Part shown: positions 1-7,975 of the stretch, one piece after another
How positions within the stretch are numbered: position 1 is the first letter of the stretch
Layout: every line of letters begins with the position of its first letter
Origin: Tumebacillus flagellatus
GTDB taxonomy: Bacteria; Bacillota; Bacilli; Tumebacillales; Tumebacillaceae
Direction: 5' to 3'
DNA: 64,000 nt
NCBI RefSeq assembly: GCF_000714935.1
Contig: NZ_JMIR01000010.1
Coordinates: 53,497 to 117,496 of the forward strand
Translations under genes and position numbers: made by a program
The notes under the pieces: generated by a model
What the model was told of the DNA's origin: nothing
Databases searched by the model: none
What the model saw: only the letters and a program-made list of their open reading frames with translations

Positions 1-1
1 G

Positions 2-367
2 GGCGCGGTCGTCGCGGCGCTCGGCTACGTGTCCGCTTCGCTGTACGGCAACGACGACGAGTTCGTCGAACAAGTCCGCCAAGCGGGCGCTGCGGTCGGC
101 GAAAAGCTCTGGACGCTGCCGAACTTTGAGGAGTACCAAGAGCTGATCGAATCCAAAGTCGCCGATTACATCAACTATTCCGGCCGCAACGCCGGAGCGA
201 TCGCGGGCGGCGTGTTCATCGCGGCGTTTGCCGACGACGTTCCGTTCTGCCACATCGACATGGCGAACACGTCGCGCGCAAGCTCCACCAAGGGCTACAC
301 GATCAACGGCGGCACGGCGTTCTCCACCCGCACGCTGATTCAACTGGCACAGACGTTTGCCAAGTAA
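2..367 (+). CDS. Leucyl aminopeptidase (M17 family), C-terminal part
   Basis: The 5' end lies outside the window; the frame is open from base 2 to the TAA at 365-367, about 121 residues. The segment matches the C-terminal catalytic domain of M17 cytosolic aminopeptidases: a Gly/Ala-rich stretch (GAVVAALGYVSA), a LWTLP motif followed by EEY and DVADY-like spacing, then N-x-GGR-like SGRNAGAI, the PFCHIDMA motif and a final GxxFSTRTLIQLA helix. The enzymes are two-metal hexameric peptidases that release N-terminal residues in the cytoplasm. The metal-binding NTDAEGR loop would be upstream, off the window, so activity cannot be judged here. An intrinsic terminator follows directly, so this is the last gene of its unit. 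Confidence 0.85.
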   Translation, partial: GAVVAALGYVSASLYGNDDEFVEQVRQAGAAVGEKLWTLPNFEEYQELIESKVADYINYSGRNAGAIAGGVFIAAFADDVPFCHIDMANTSRASSTKGYTINGGTAFSTRTLIQLAQTFAK

Positions 368-374
368 TTTTATC

Positions 375-406
375 GACCCGGCCTGTTGAGGCTTGGGTCT
401 TTTTTT
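375..406 (+). terminator. Intrinsic terminator after the M17 aminopeptidase
   Basis: GACCCGGCC and GGCTTGGGTC form an imperfect stem around a short loop, followed by seven T residues. Confidence 0.7.
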
Positions 407-438
407 GTCGAGAAAAGTAAGTGATAATTTTAATGATC

Positions 439-523
439 AAGGAGGAAAATGCACCCAACCGCCGAATGTAGAACACGATGGAGTAGGAACGACTTTTACA
501 GTAAGAGGTTGGTGGGATCTTGA
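439..523 (+). CDS. Possible 24-residue leader ORF overlapping the kinase start
   Basis: AAGGAGG at 439-445 is the best Shine-Dalgarno in this intergenic region, yet it does not serve the kinase. It sits 3 bases before an ATG at 449 that opens a 24-codon frame (MHPTAECRTRWS...). Its TGA (521-523) overlaps the TTG start of the kinase at 520. The arrangement would allow translational coupling. The peptide is Arg-rich and not recognised, and the SD spacing is tight, so it may not be translated. Confidence 0.3.
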
Positions 524-2265
524 GCCACATCGAGTTGAACTCGTTTGTACGCGACCAGTTGGGGGAGATGATTGACGCGGCTGCCCGTGCGGAAGGGTTC
601 GGGCCGGATGCGACGCATCTCAACGCTCCGATACATGGATTTACGCAATGGTTGTTGAACGGCCTCCTCGGAGGCGAAGGGCTGGTGGAAGTCTACCCGG
701 AATTTGTGGCTCTTGGCGATCTGCTGAGCGATCGCGGGGCTTCTTTGCAGCAGGTTCGGGACGTGTTGGAAGGCACCCGGCGCATTTTGTTCCGCGTGCT
801 GCGCGAAGTCAGCCGGCTGTCGAACGGAGCGGGCGATCCGTTTGAGATGATGGACGCCTCCATGAAGCTGTTGGAAATCAATCATTCCTCGTTGCTGGAG
901 CGCTATGTGAGTTCCCGAGAGCGCAAGATGGAAGAGACGCATCTGCAGAACTTGGAGATCGTGCTCGACAGCATTCCGAACTCGATTTTGACGTACGACG
1001 AGAACGGGTTGCTCACCTATGCCAACCACACCGCGCTCGAACTGATGGAAATGGACAAGGACGAGTTGATTGGCCGCCATTTCGACAACTTGCTGCCGTT
1101 CCCCGGCTATTCCCGCTCGGGGAAGAAGATCTGGATCACGCAGGAGCTGATCCCGCTCTCCGACGGGCGCGGGTCGATTTTGATCGGCTATCCGATCGTG
1201 CGCGAGCTGGAGTACTACCGCATCTTGCAGGCGCAGACGGAGTTTATTTTTAACGCGATGACCGAGGGCTTGGTGATTCTCGACAAAGACAACGTGATCA
1301 CCACGTTTAACTCGCGCGCCGAGCAGTTGTTCGGCATCCCGAAGAACGAGATCATCAACCACAAAGGCTCGCTGTTCCTGGAGAAATTGCAGATGGACGA
1401 CTCGCTCTCGCTGTTGCATGAAACGCTGCGCACGGGCAGTCATTTCACCGACATTCAGCAGACGATTTCGTCGTCGGACGGCGTGGAGCGCATCTTGAAG
1501 ACGTCGACGCGCTCGCTGATGGGCGAGGACGGCGAAATCCTCGGCGCCATCGGGATATTTGAAGACCTGACCGATCGGCTGTTCTTGGAAGAGCAGGTGC
1601 GCCGCGCCGAGAAGTTCTCCGTGCTCGGAAAGTTCGCCGCCGGGATTGCGCACGAGATTCGCAACCCGCTGACGACGGCGAAGGGCTTCCTGCAACTGCT
1701 GCCAAGCGACTCGCCCGACCCGAAGATTCGCCAGCTCAAGGAAGTGGTGATTCCGGAGATCGACCGCGCCAACGAGATCATCACCGATTTCTTGATGATC
1801 GCCAAACCGAGCGCGCCGAAGCTTCGAATCGACTCGCTGCCGATGCTGATCGACGACCTCGTCGCGCTGATTCAGCCGCAAGCGATCATGCAGAACGTCG
1901 AACTCTCCGTGATCAAAGCGGAGCAGTTGAGCGGGCGGGTGGCGTTGGACCGCGACCAGATGCTGCAAGTGTTCTTGAACTTGACGAACAATGCGTTTGA
2001 CGCGATGTTCGAAGGCGGGCGGCTGGAGATCGAGATGCAGAACTGCATCTCGCACGTCGCCGTGCATTTCCGCGATTCCGGCGTCGGGATGGATAAGGAA
2101 ACGGTCGAGCGCGTGTTTGAGCCGTTCTACACGCGCAAGCAAAACGGCACGGGCCTCGGCCTCGCCGTTTCGCACCGGATCATCGAGGGGCACAACGGCA
2201 CCATTCATGTGAATTCGAACATCGGAGAAGGCAGTACGTTTACGATTCAACTTCCGTATTCCTAA
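520..2265 (+). CDS. Cytoplasmic PAS-domain sensor histidine kinase, sporulation-kinase type
   Basis: 581 residues with no membrane segment. Residues 1-140 are helical with no clear match; two PAS domains follow (about 145-235 and 240-355). The dimerisation/phosphoacceptor motif AHEIRNPLTTAKGFLQLL has its His at residue 378. The HATPase domain shows the N box NLTNNAFDAM, G1 DSGVGMD, F box FEPFYTRK and G2 GTGLGLAVS. The HEIRNPL..KGFLQLL form is that of Bacillus KinA-KinE, which phosphorylate Spo0F. No response regulator gene is adjacent, so this is an orphan kinase; feeding a Spo0-type phosphorelay is inference. TAA at 502-504 in this frame forces a start after it, and TTG 520 is the first choice; it overlaps the stop of a possible leader ORF. 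Confidence 0.9.
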   Translation: MSHIELNSFVRDQLGEMIDAAARAEGFGPDATHLNAPIHGFTQWLLNGLLGGEGLVEVYPEFVALGDLLSDRGASLQQVRDVLEGTRRILFRVLREVSRLSNGAGDPFEMMDASMKLLEINHSSLLERYVSSRERKMEETHLQNLEIVLDSIPNSILTYDENGLLTYANHTALELMEMDKDELIGRHFDNLLPFPGYSRSGKKIWITQELIPLSDGRGSILIGYPIVRELEYYRILQAQTEFIFNAMTEGLVILDKDNVITTFNSRAEQLFGIPKNEIINHKGSLFLEKLQMDDSLSLLHETLRTGSHFTDIQQTISSSDGVERILKTSTRSLMGEDGEILGAIGIFEDLTDRLFLEEQVRRAEKFSVLGKFAAGIAHEIRNPLTTAKGFLQLLPSDSPDPKIRQLKEVVIPEIDRANEIITDFLMIAKPSAPKLRIDSLPMLIDDLVALIQPQAIMQNVELSVIKAEQLSGRVALDRDQMLQVFLNLTNNAFDAMFEGGRLEIEMQNCISHVAVHFRDSGVGMDKETVERVFEPFYTRKQNGTGLGLAVSHRIIEGHNGTIHVNSNIGEGSTFTIQLPYS

Positions 2266-2314
2266 TTCTGAACTGTCAGGAGTTTGGGTACACTAGCCGC
2301 AGGAGGGATGCCCG

Positions 2315-2683
2315 ATGAGCAGTTCCGAGATTCGGATCAAGCGCCGGGACGTGATGTCCGCACGAGAGGTGGCAGATCACTTGCGTCAGTGGGCGAATCA
2401 ACTGGACGCCGAGAACACTGTCACCCTCGACGGCATTCCGATTCCGGTTGCCAGCGTGGTGTTTGTGCGGCAAGATTACAAGAAAGCCGGCAACGAGCAC
2501 AGCTTGACGTTGAAACTGAATTGGACGGGGTATGACGAAAGCGACCCCTCGCTTGCGGAAGAGCCGGATGATGTCGAGGACGACGACCTGCAGATCTTGC
2601 CGCGGCCGGGCGAACCCGACATGCCGCCGGGTCCCTTGGACCTGCCGGGGCCGGTCGACGCACAACCCAAGAGAAGCACCTGA
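2315..2683 (+). CDS. Small amphi-Trp-domain-like protein
   Basis: 122 residues. The first 75 (SSSEIRIKRRDVMSAREVADHLRQWANQL... then alternating strand LTLKLNWTGY) have the shape of the amphi-Trp domain: a helix with a REVADxLRxxAxxL pattern followed by a beta strand ending in an amphipathic Trp-containing sequence. The tail is acidic (EEPDDVEDDDLQ) and then Pro/Gly-rich, so probably disordered. AGGAGGG at 2301-2307 is 7 bases before the ATG. It lies 49 bases after the histidine kinase and is closed by a strong terminator, so it may be co-transcribed with the kinase. Function unknown. Confidence 0.6.
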   Translation: MSSSEIRIKRRDVMSAREVADHLRQWANQLDAENTVTLDGIPIPVASVVFVRQDYKKAGNEHSLTLKLNWTGYDESDPSLAEEPDDVEDDDLQILPRPGEPDMPPGPLDLPGPVDAQPKRST

Positions 2684-2709
2684 CCCAACGGGGTCGGGTG
2701 TTTTTTTTC
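2677..2709 (+). terminator. Intrinsic terminator
   Basis: CACCTGACCC and GGGTCGGGTG pair around AACG-type loop bases, followed by nine T residues. Confidence 0.85.
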
Positions 2710-2781
2710 AAAAGCTTGAATCCTGCCGGGGAAACGGTGCGTCTTACTGGATACGAGAGTTCGGAAGAAGGGGGTGAGCGG

Positions 2782-3303
2782 GTGGAGCATCAGATTCAGC
2801 GCGCCTTGCAGAGTGCCGAAGTCATGACGGAGTTCCTGCGCGACTTGGAGCCGTTCGTCTACCGGGTGAGTTACCACCTGACCGGGCACCAACAAGATGC
2901 GGAAGACCTTGCGCAAGAAGCGCTGTTGAAAGTTTGTCGCCATCTGCATTCCTATCGCGGCGATTGCGCGTTTCAGTCGTGGGTGTACCGCATCTGCCTG
3001 AACGCGCAACGCGACGCTTTGCGCAAGAAGAAAAACGTGACGACGGTGGAAATTCAAGAGTCCTCTTCGACGTCGGAGGGATTTGAAGGCTCGCTGTCTT
3101 TGAAATTGTCGGTGCAGCACTTGCTGAAGGACTTGCCCGCTCTCGACCGGCAGATCTTCGTCTTGCGCTTTGAGCAGGACTTGTCGGTCAAGGAAGTGGC
3201 GGAGATGTTGGAGATGAAGGAAGCAACGGTCAAAACGCGGCTGTTCCGCTTGCGGGACCGCCTGCGGGAACAACTACGCCCGGCGGGAGGTGAAGCGCTG
3301 TGA
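2782..3303 (+). CDS. ECF-type RNA polymerase sigma factor
   Basis: 173 residues from GTG 2782, chosen because AGAAGGGGG lies just upstream; the open frame extends further 5' into the preceding terminator, which argues against an earlier start. Region 2 is clear: YRVSYHLTGHQQDAEDLAQEALLKVCRHLHSY, with the DAEDLxQEA motif, then FQSWVYRICLN. Region 4 follows: LPALDRQIFVLRFEQDLSVKEVAEMLEMKEATVKTRLFRLRDRLRE, a helix-turn-helix for the -35 element. Its TGA overlaps the GTG of the anti-sigma gene (GTGA), so the two are translationally coupled. It directs core RNA polymerase to a small extracytoplasmic-stress regulon; the inducing signal is not evident. Confidence 0.93.
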   Translation: MEHQIQRALQSAEVMTEFLRDLEPFVYRVSYHLTGHQQDAEDLAQEALLKVCRHLHSYRGDCAFQSWVYRICLNAQRDALRKKKNVTTVEIQESSSTSEGFEGSLSLKLSVQHLLKDLPALDRQIFVLRFEQDLSVKEVAEMLEMKEATVKTRLFRLRDRLREQLRPAGGEAL

Positions 3304-4487
3304 CTTGCAAGGAGATCCAAGAATTGATGTGGTGCGGGGAGATCACGCAGCAGGTGCAGGAGCATCTGCAAACCTGTGAGCGATGCCGCGCCGAACAAGC
3401 GACGCTCCAAGAGCTCGGACTCGCCGTGGAAGCGGTGCCGATTCCGAAGCCCTCTCGTTCGCTGTTGCCGTCTACGGCTGACATTCAAGCGGCGATCACC
3501 GCTCACAAACGCCGTCGCTTCACCAAGTGGTTGTCCGCCGGAGCGGTGGCCGCCTGCCTCGCGCTGGCACTTACGCAAATTCCGTCGCTGTTGGAGACCG
3601 GCAAAAACCAAAGCGACGTGTCGGACCCGAGCCTCCTGCCGCAGACGACGCCCAAGCAGGCTGCTCCGGTGGAACAGATTCAAACGATGCTTGGCACCTA
3701 TCACTACACCTTGAAATCCCAAGAGCCCTCGATTGTAAAAACGACCCTGCCCGCCTCGTTTGCAGGAAGTGCGCAAGGTACGCAGGAGAACTTGTACTAC
3801 GCCTACGCCAACGTCCTCTCTCAAGAGGTGAACCTCGACATGACGACGCACCTCGGACACGAGGTGGACGTCTACTCGTTGCCGCTGAACGAGACGTTTG
3901 CGGGCGGGCGCATCGACGGCTACCAAGACTGCGAAGTCGTGGCGGTGTTTGATCAGAACCGGTTGGTCGGCATCTGGCTGCGGACGGTCGGCGGCAGCGC
4001 GATGGCGGCGATCGACAACAAACTGTTCGGCGAGATCACCAACCAGTTGTGGGGCGAGTGGGCGAAAGAGCAGAAGTTGGAGACCCGCAGCGCCGACACG
4101 GTGTCGTGGACGCCCGACCAAGTGATCACCAAGTATCTCGACGCCAACAACCGCGGCGACCATGCGACGATGGGCACGCTGCTCAGCCTCAACTACCAAT
4201 TCTATCTCATGACCAACGGCGCCGGTTCGACGACGTCGACTCCGATCGTCACCGGCAACTACTACGGGCCGATGATTGAGCCGAATGCGAAATACCAAGT
4301 GAAATTTGTGGAAGACATCCCCACGGGCACCGTGGACGCGACCGCGCTGTTCCTCGTTCGAAACCGCCAGCCGTACGCGATGAAAACGTACGAGGTGGAC
4401 GGCGGGCCGAACGCGATGTTCTTCTATATGACGCAAGAGAGCAAGGGCGGGCCTTGGCAGATCGACAACATCTCCACAGGGCCGTAA
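3300..4487 (+). CDS. Membrane-anchored zinc-finger anti-sigma factor with large outer domain
   Basis: 395 residues. The N terminus has the ZAS metal motif: His22, Cys26 and Cys29 (HxxxCxxC), with Cys3 as a likely fourth ligand. This domain sequesters the ECF sigma factor encoded immediately upstream. One membrane helix spans about residues 80-100 (WLSAGAVAACLALAL). The remaining ~290 residues would lie outside the membrane. They contain a unit at about 275-395 (WTPDQVITKYLDANNRGD... KGGPWQIDNI) that resembles the NTF2-like DUF4829 fold. Such a large outer domain suggests direct sensing of an envelope signal. The GTG start overlaps the sigma stop. Confidence 0.85.
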   Translation: MTCKEIQELMWCGEITQQVQEHLQTCERCRAEQATLQELGLAVEAVPIPKPSRSLLPSTADIQAAITAHKRRRFTKWLSAGAVAACLALALTQIPSLLETGKNQSDVSDPSLLPQTTPKQAAPVEQIQTMLGTYHYTLKSQEPSIVKTTLPASFAGSAQGTQENLYYAYANVLSQEVNLDMTTHLGHEVDVYSLPLNETFAGGRIDGYQDCEVVAVFDQNRLVGIWLRTVGGSAMAAIDNKLFGEITNQLWGEWAKEQKLETRSADTVSWTPDQVITKYLDANNRGDHATMGTLLSLNYQFYLMTNGAGSTTSTPIVTGNYYGPMIEPNAKYQVKFVEDIPTGTVDATALFLVRNRQPYAMKTYEVDGGPNAMFFYMTQESKGGPWQIDNISTGP

Positions 4488-4500
4488 GCGGCTAAAACTA

Positions 4501-4544
4501 AACAACCATAGTTCGGGCTCCCCTCCGCGCTATGGTTGTTTTTT
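4501..4544 (+). terminator. Intrinsic terminator after the sigma/anti-sigma operon
   Basis: AACAACCATAG (4501-4511) pairs with CTATGGTTGTT (4530-4540), followed by a T run. Confidence 0.85.
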
Positions 4545-4578
4545 GGTACACTGGCGGTAAGAGAGGTGAGCACCGCAG

Positions 4579-5502
4579 ATGATCTATGCAGACCGTGAAA
4601 CGCATGTACTGCTCCAGACGCCGCCGGACTTTCGTTTTTCTGCCACCCGAGCGTATCTGACGCGCTCGGCGAACGAGTGTCTGTTTCAGGTGGAGGACGG
4701 CAAACTCTATACACTGTTGAAGCCGGGGGACGAGGAGGCCGAGCCTGTTTTGCTGGAAATCAGCTCGGCGGATGACCGGGAGCTCTGTGTGCGATTTGTG
4801 GACAATCCCCCTGACTCGTCGGCTTTGCGGCTGGAAGCGGCGCAGTACGTGCGGGAGTGGTTTGATTTGGGACGCGACTTGAGCCCTTTTTATCAACTGG
4901 CGCAGAACGAACCGCTGCTGCGCGACGTGGCGCAGAAATACGTTGGCCTTCGCCTTGTGGGCGTCCCCGATCTGTTTGAAGCGCTTTGCTGGGCGATCTT
5001 GGGGCAACAGATCAATCTCGGGTTTGCGTATACGTTAAAGCGGCGGCTCGTCGAGACGTTCGGCACCCATCGGGACTGGGAGGGGCGGCGATTCTGGCTG
5101 TTTCCCCCGCCGGAAAGACTCGCCGTCGTGTCGGTTGAGGAATTGCGCGACTTGCAGATCACGACCCGGAAAGCGGAGTACCTGATCGGTATTGCGCAGG
5201 AAATAGCGGACGGTCGGCTTTCCAAATCGCGCCTCCTTCAGCTGGGAGAGCTAAGCGATTTGGAACGGGAACTCGTCAAACTTCGCGGCATCGGCCCATG
5301 GACGGCGCATTATGTGATCATGCGGTGCTTGCGCCACCCGGACGCGTTTCCGCTGGCGGACGCGGGGTTGCACAACGCGATCAAACACGTGCAGAACCTT
5401 CCGCAAAAACCAAGCCTTGACGAAGTGTTGCGAATTTCGGAGCGCTTCGGGTCGTGGAAGGCGTATGCCACGTTTTACCTGTGGATGACGCTGCTTCCTT
5501 GA
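4579..5502 (+). CDS. alkA: DNA-3-methyladenine glycosylase II, AlkA type
   Basis: 307 residues. It excises alkylated bases such as 3-methyladenine from DNA, the first step of base-excision repair in the cytoplasm. The N-terminal ~115 residues form the AlkA N domain. The glycosylase core includes LFEALCWAILGQQI, the helix-hairpin-helix LRGIGPWTAHYVIMRCL, and the catalytic Asp261 in FPLADAGL. Length is typical of Bacillus AlkA. It has its own SD (GAGAGGTGAG) and stands alone between two terminators. No Ada-type regulator is next to it. Confidence 0.88.
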   Translation: MIYADRETHVLLQTPPDFRFSATRAYLTRSANECLFQVEDGKLYTLLKPGDEEAEPVLLEISSADDRELCVRFVDNPPDSSALRLEAAQYVREWFDLGRDLSPFYQLAQNEPLLRDVAQKYVGLRLVGVPDLFEALCWAILGQQINLGFAYTLKRRLVETFGTHRDWEGRRFWLFPPPERLAVVSVEELRDLQITTRKAEYLIGIAQEIADGRLSKSRLLQLGELSDLERELVKLRGIGPWTAHYVIMRCLRHPDAFPLADAGLHNAIKHVQNLPQKPSLDEVLRISERFGSWKAYATFYLWMTLLP

Positions 5503-5602
5503 CCGGTCGTTCCATATCAAGCGAGCGCTTTTTATGGTAGAATCTGAGAAGACTCAAGAAGCTGCTCAAGCCATTACATACACGAAGAGGAGTGCTGCTC
5601 TC

Positions 5603-6658
5603 ATGACGATCCACGCGAACGTCGATTATGTGCTCGACCTGCTCGTAAATCTGGTAAACATCCCGAGTCCGTCCGGGAACACGGAGCGCGTCATCCGCTT
5701 CGTCGAAGAAGAAGCTTCGAAACTGGGCGTCTCTCATAAGCGCAACAACAAAGGAGCGCTGCTCGTCACCGTGCCGGGCAAGGACAACTCCGTGCACCGC
5801 ACGTTGACGGCGCACGTCGACACCCTCGGCGCGATGGTCAAGGAAGTCAAATCGAACGGCCGTCTGAAACTTTCGCTGATCGGCGGATTTACGTTCAACT
5901 CGATCGAGGGCGAATACTGCGAGATCGAAACATCGGCGGGCGACATCTACACCGGTACGATCCTCTCCACCAACGCGTCGGTGCACGTCTATAAGGACGC
6001 GCGCAGCATCGAACGCAACGAAGACACGATGGAAGTGCGCATCGACGCCGTCGTCAAAAACGCGGAAGACGTCAAAGCGCTCGGCATCGACGTCGGCGAT
6101 TTCGTCTCGTTTGCGCCGCGTTGCGAAGTGACGCCGAACGGCTTCATCAAAACCCGCCATCTCGACGACAAAGCATCGGTTGCCTGCATGTTCGGCGCGA
6201 TCAAAGCGATTCGTGACGCCGGCCAGGAACTGCCGTACACCACGCACTTCCTCGTCTCCAACAACGAAGAGATCGGCTACGGCGCGAACTCGAACATCAC
6301 GCCGGAGACGGTGGAGATGCTCGCCATCGACATGGGCGCGATCGGGCGCGGCCAAACCACCGACGAATACTGCGTCTCGATCTGCGCGAAGGACTCGTCC
6401 GGCCCGTACCACTACGAACTGCGCAAGCACCTCGTGGAGCTGGCGAAATCCAACAACATCTACTACCAAGTCGACCTCTACCCGTACTACGGCTCGGACG
6501 CATCGGCAGCGCTTCGCGCCGGCGTGGACGTCAAGCACGGACTGATCGGCCCAGGCATCGACGCGTCGCACGCCAACGAGCGTTGCCACCGCGACGCGCT
6601 CGATAACTCCGTGCGTTTGATCACCGCCTATCTGATGAGCGACTTGGTCAAGGGCTGA
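5603..6658 (+). CDS. M42 family metallo-aminopeptidase
   Basis: 351 residues from ATG 5603, which has AGAGGAG ten bases upstream; the frame is open further 5' but without an SD. M42 enzymes (glutamyl or deblocking aminopeptidases, often misnamed endoglucanase M; Bacillus YsdC) are dinuclear-metal, tetrahedral cytoplasmic peptidases. Metal and catalytic motifs are all present: TAHVDTLGAMV, HLDDKASVACM, NNEEIGYGAN (catalytic Glu), IDMGAIGRG and the C-terminal DASHANERCH. The downstream permease starts 5 bases after the stop, which suggests peptide breakdown coupled to amino-acid movement. Confidence 0.88.
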   Translation: MTIHANVDYVLDLLVNLVNIPSPSGNTERVIRFVEEEASKLGVSHKRNNKGALLVTVPGKDNSVHRTLTAHVDTLGAMVKEVKSNGRLKLSLIGGFTFNSIEGEYCEIETSAGDIYTGTILSTNASVHVYKDARSIERNEDTMEVRIDAVVKNAEDVKALGIDVGDFVSFAPRCEVTPNGFIKTRHLDDKASVACMFGAIKAIRDAGQELPYTTHFLVSNNEEIGYGANSNITPETVEMLAIDMGAIGRGQTTDEYCVSICAKDSSGPYHYELRKHLVELAKSNNIYYQVDLYPYYGSDASAALRAGVDVKHGLIGPGIDASHANERCHRDALDNSVRLITAYLMSDLVKG

Positions 6659-6662
6659 TCTC

Positions 6663-7949
6663 TTGAGCGCGCCGCATCGTCCGTCCATCACGTTCGTCCA
6701 GGGCGTCGCTCTCTACATGGGAGCGGTGCTCGGGTCGGGCATCTTGATTTTGCCGGGCTACACCGTGCGGGCAGCCGGTCCGTCCGCTATCGTGTCTTGG
6801 CTGTTGTTGTCGCTGCTCAGTTTTCCGCTTGCGTATACGTTTGCACGTCTTGCTTTGCGCTACCAGGACCTCGGCGGCATCTCGGTGATTGTCAAAAATG
6901 CGTTTGGCCGCACGATGGGCGCGCTGGTCGGTTGGTACTTCATGGTCTGGGTCTCTGTCGGGCAAGCGGTCGTCGGCGTGACGGGAGCCGGCTACATCGC
7001 GTCGGCGTTTCACTTGGGGCACGACGCGGTGTATCTGATGTCGTTTCTGTTTCTCGTCTGCGCGATGATCACGGCGTTGCTCGGGATGAAAGCGGGCGGC
7101 AATCTGTCGCTGCTCTTGAGCGGCGTGGTGTTGCTCTTGCTCGTGTTGACGATCGTCTTCTCGATGCCGCACGTGGAAAGCGCGAACTTCACGCCGTTTG
7201 CCCCGCAGGGGATCGGCGGCATCGGAGCGGCGTGCGTGTTGATTTTCTGGGCGTTTTTCGGCTGGGAGTCGATCACGCACTTGGTGCCGGAGTTTCAAAA
7301 CCCCAAGCGCGACGTCATGCGCAGCACGTGGATCTCGGTCGTCTTGGTCGGCGCGGTCTACACGCTGCTGGCGTTTGTGACGATCGGCACGGGCACGTCG
7401 GGCGACGGCAACGAATCGAGCGCGCCGCTGGCGGTTTTGATGAGCCAAGCGCTCGGCGTCGGAGCGGGAGCGGTCACGGCGGTGATCACCTGCATCGTCT
7501 GCCTCGGCACGCTGAACGTCTACCTCGCGTCGTCTTCGCGGCTGGCGTACGCTCTCGCCCGTGACGGGGTGTTCCCGCGCTGGTTTGAAGCGAAAAGCAA
7601 CCGCGATGTCCCGCACCGCGCCGTCTGGTATTTTTTCCTCACGAACTCGGCGACGCTGCTCGTCTGCTATGCGTTTCACGTGTCGGTCGACAAGCTGATT
7701 CTCGTGCCGGTGACGCTTGGCATCCTCGTCTACATCATCACGACGTTCGCCTGTGTGAAACTGCTCTGGAACGACCCGGTGGGGCGCTGGACGTCGCTGC
7801 TCTCCGCGCTGTTCTGCCTCGCCGTCGCGCCGTTTGCACAGGGCTACTTGATCGTGCCGGTGTTGGTGACGGGAGCTTGTGTCCTGTACTTGCGCTGGCG
7901 GGGGAATCGGGAAAGTCTCACCGTGCGGCAAAAAAACGAAGTCTTGTGA
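6663..7949 (+). CDS. APC-superfamily amino-acid permease (YjeH-like)
   Basis: 428 residues and about 12 predicted membrane helices. The first helix carries the APC substrate signature GAVLGSGILILPG, typical of amino-acid/cation symporters of the YjeH branch. The third region (RYQDLGGISVIVKNAFG) and WAFFGWESITHLVPEFQNPKRD fit the same family. TTG 6663 is the only start that keeps helix 1; it lies 5 bases after the M42 peptidase stop, in the same operon. Substrate is not readable from sequence. The stop codon lies inside the left arm of the terminator shared with the convergent flippase gene. Confidence 0.85.
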   Translation: MSAPHRPSITFVQGVALYMGAVLGSGILILPGYTVRAAGPSAIVSWLLLSLLSFPLAYTFARLALRYQDLGGISVIVKNAFGRTMGALVGWYFMVWVSVGQAVVGVTGAGYIASAFHLGHDAVYLMSFLFLVCAMITALLGMKAGGNLSLLLSGVVLLLLVLTIVFSMPHVESANFTPFAPQGIGGIGAACVLIFWAFFGWESITHLVPEFQNPKRDVMRSTWISVVLVGAVYTLLAFVTIGTGTSGDGNESSAPLAVLMSQALGVGAGAVTAVITCIVCLGTLNVYLASSSRLAYALARDGVFPRWFEAKSNRDVPHRAVWYFFLTNSATLLVCYAFHVSVDKLILVPVTLGILVYIITTFACVKLLWNDPVGRWTSLLSALFCLAVAPFAQGYLIVPVLVTGACVLYLRWRGNRESLTVRQKNEVL

Positions 7950-7975
7950 AGAATCTCTTCACAAGACTTTTTTTG
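7939..7975. terminator. Bidirectional terminator between permease and flippase
   Basis: AAGTCTTGTGAAGA and TCTTCACAAGACTT form a 14-bp stem with an ATC loop, T-rich on the + side and A-rich on the other, so it can serve both convergent genes. Both stop codons fall within it. Confidence 0.88.

Noticed and set aside
405..411. TGTCGAG as a Spo0A box upstream of the first kinase
   Set aside because: One mismatch, within the T tract of the terminator, and single heptamers are expected by chance.
2698..2781. N-terminal extension of the ECF sigma frame
   Set aside because: Begins inside the T tract of the preceding terminator and has no RBS; GTG 2782 has a good SD.
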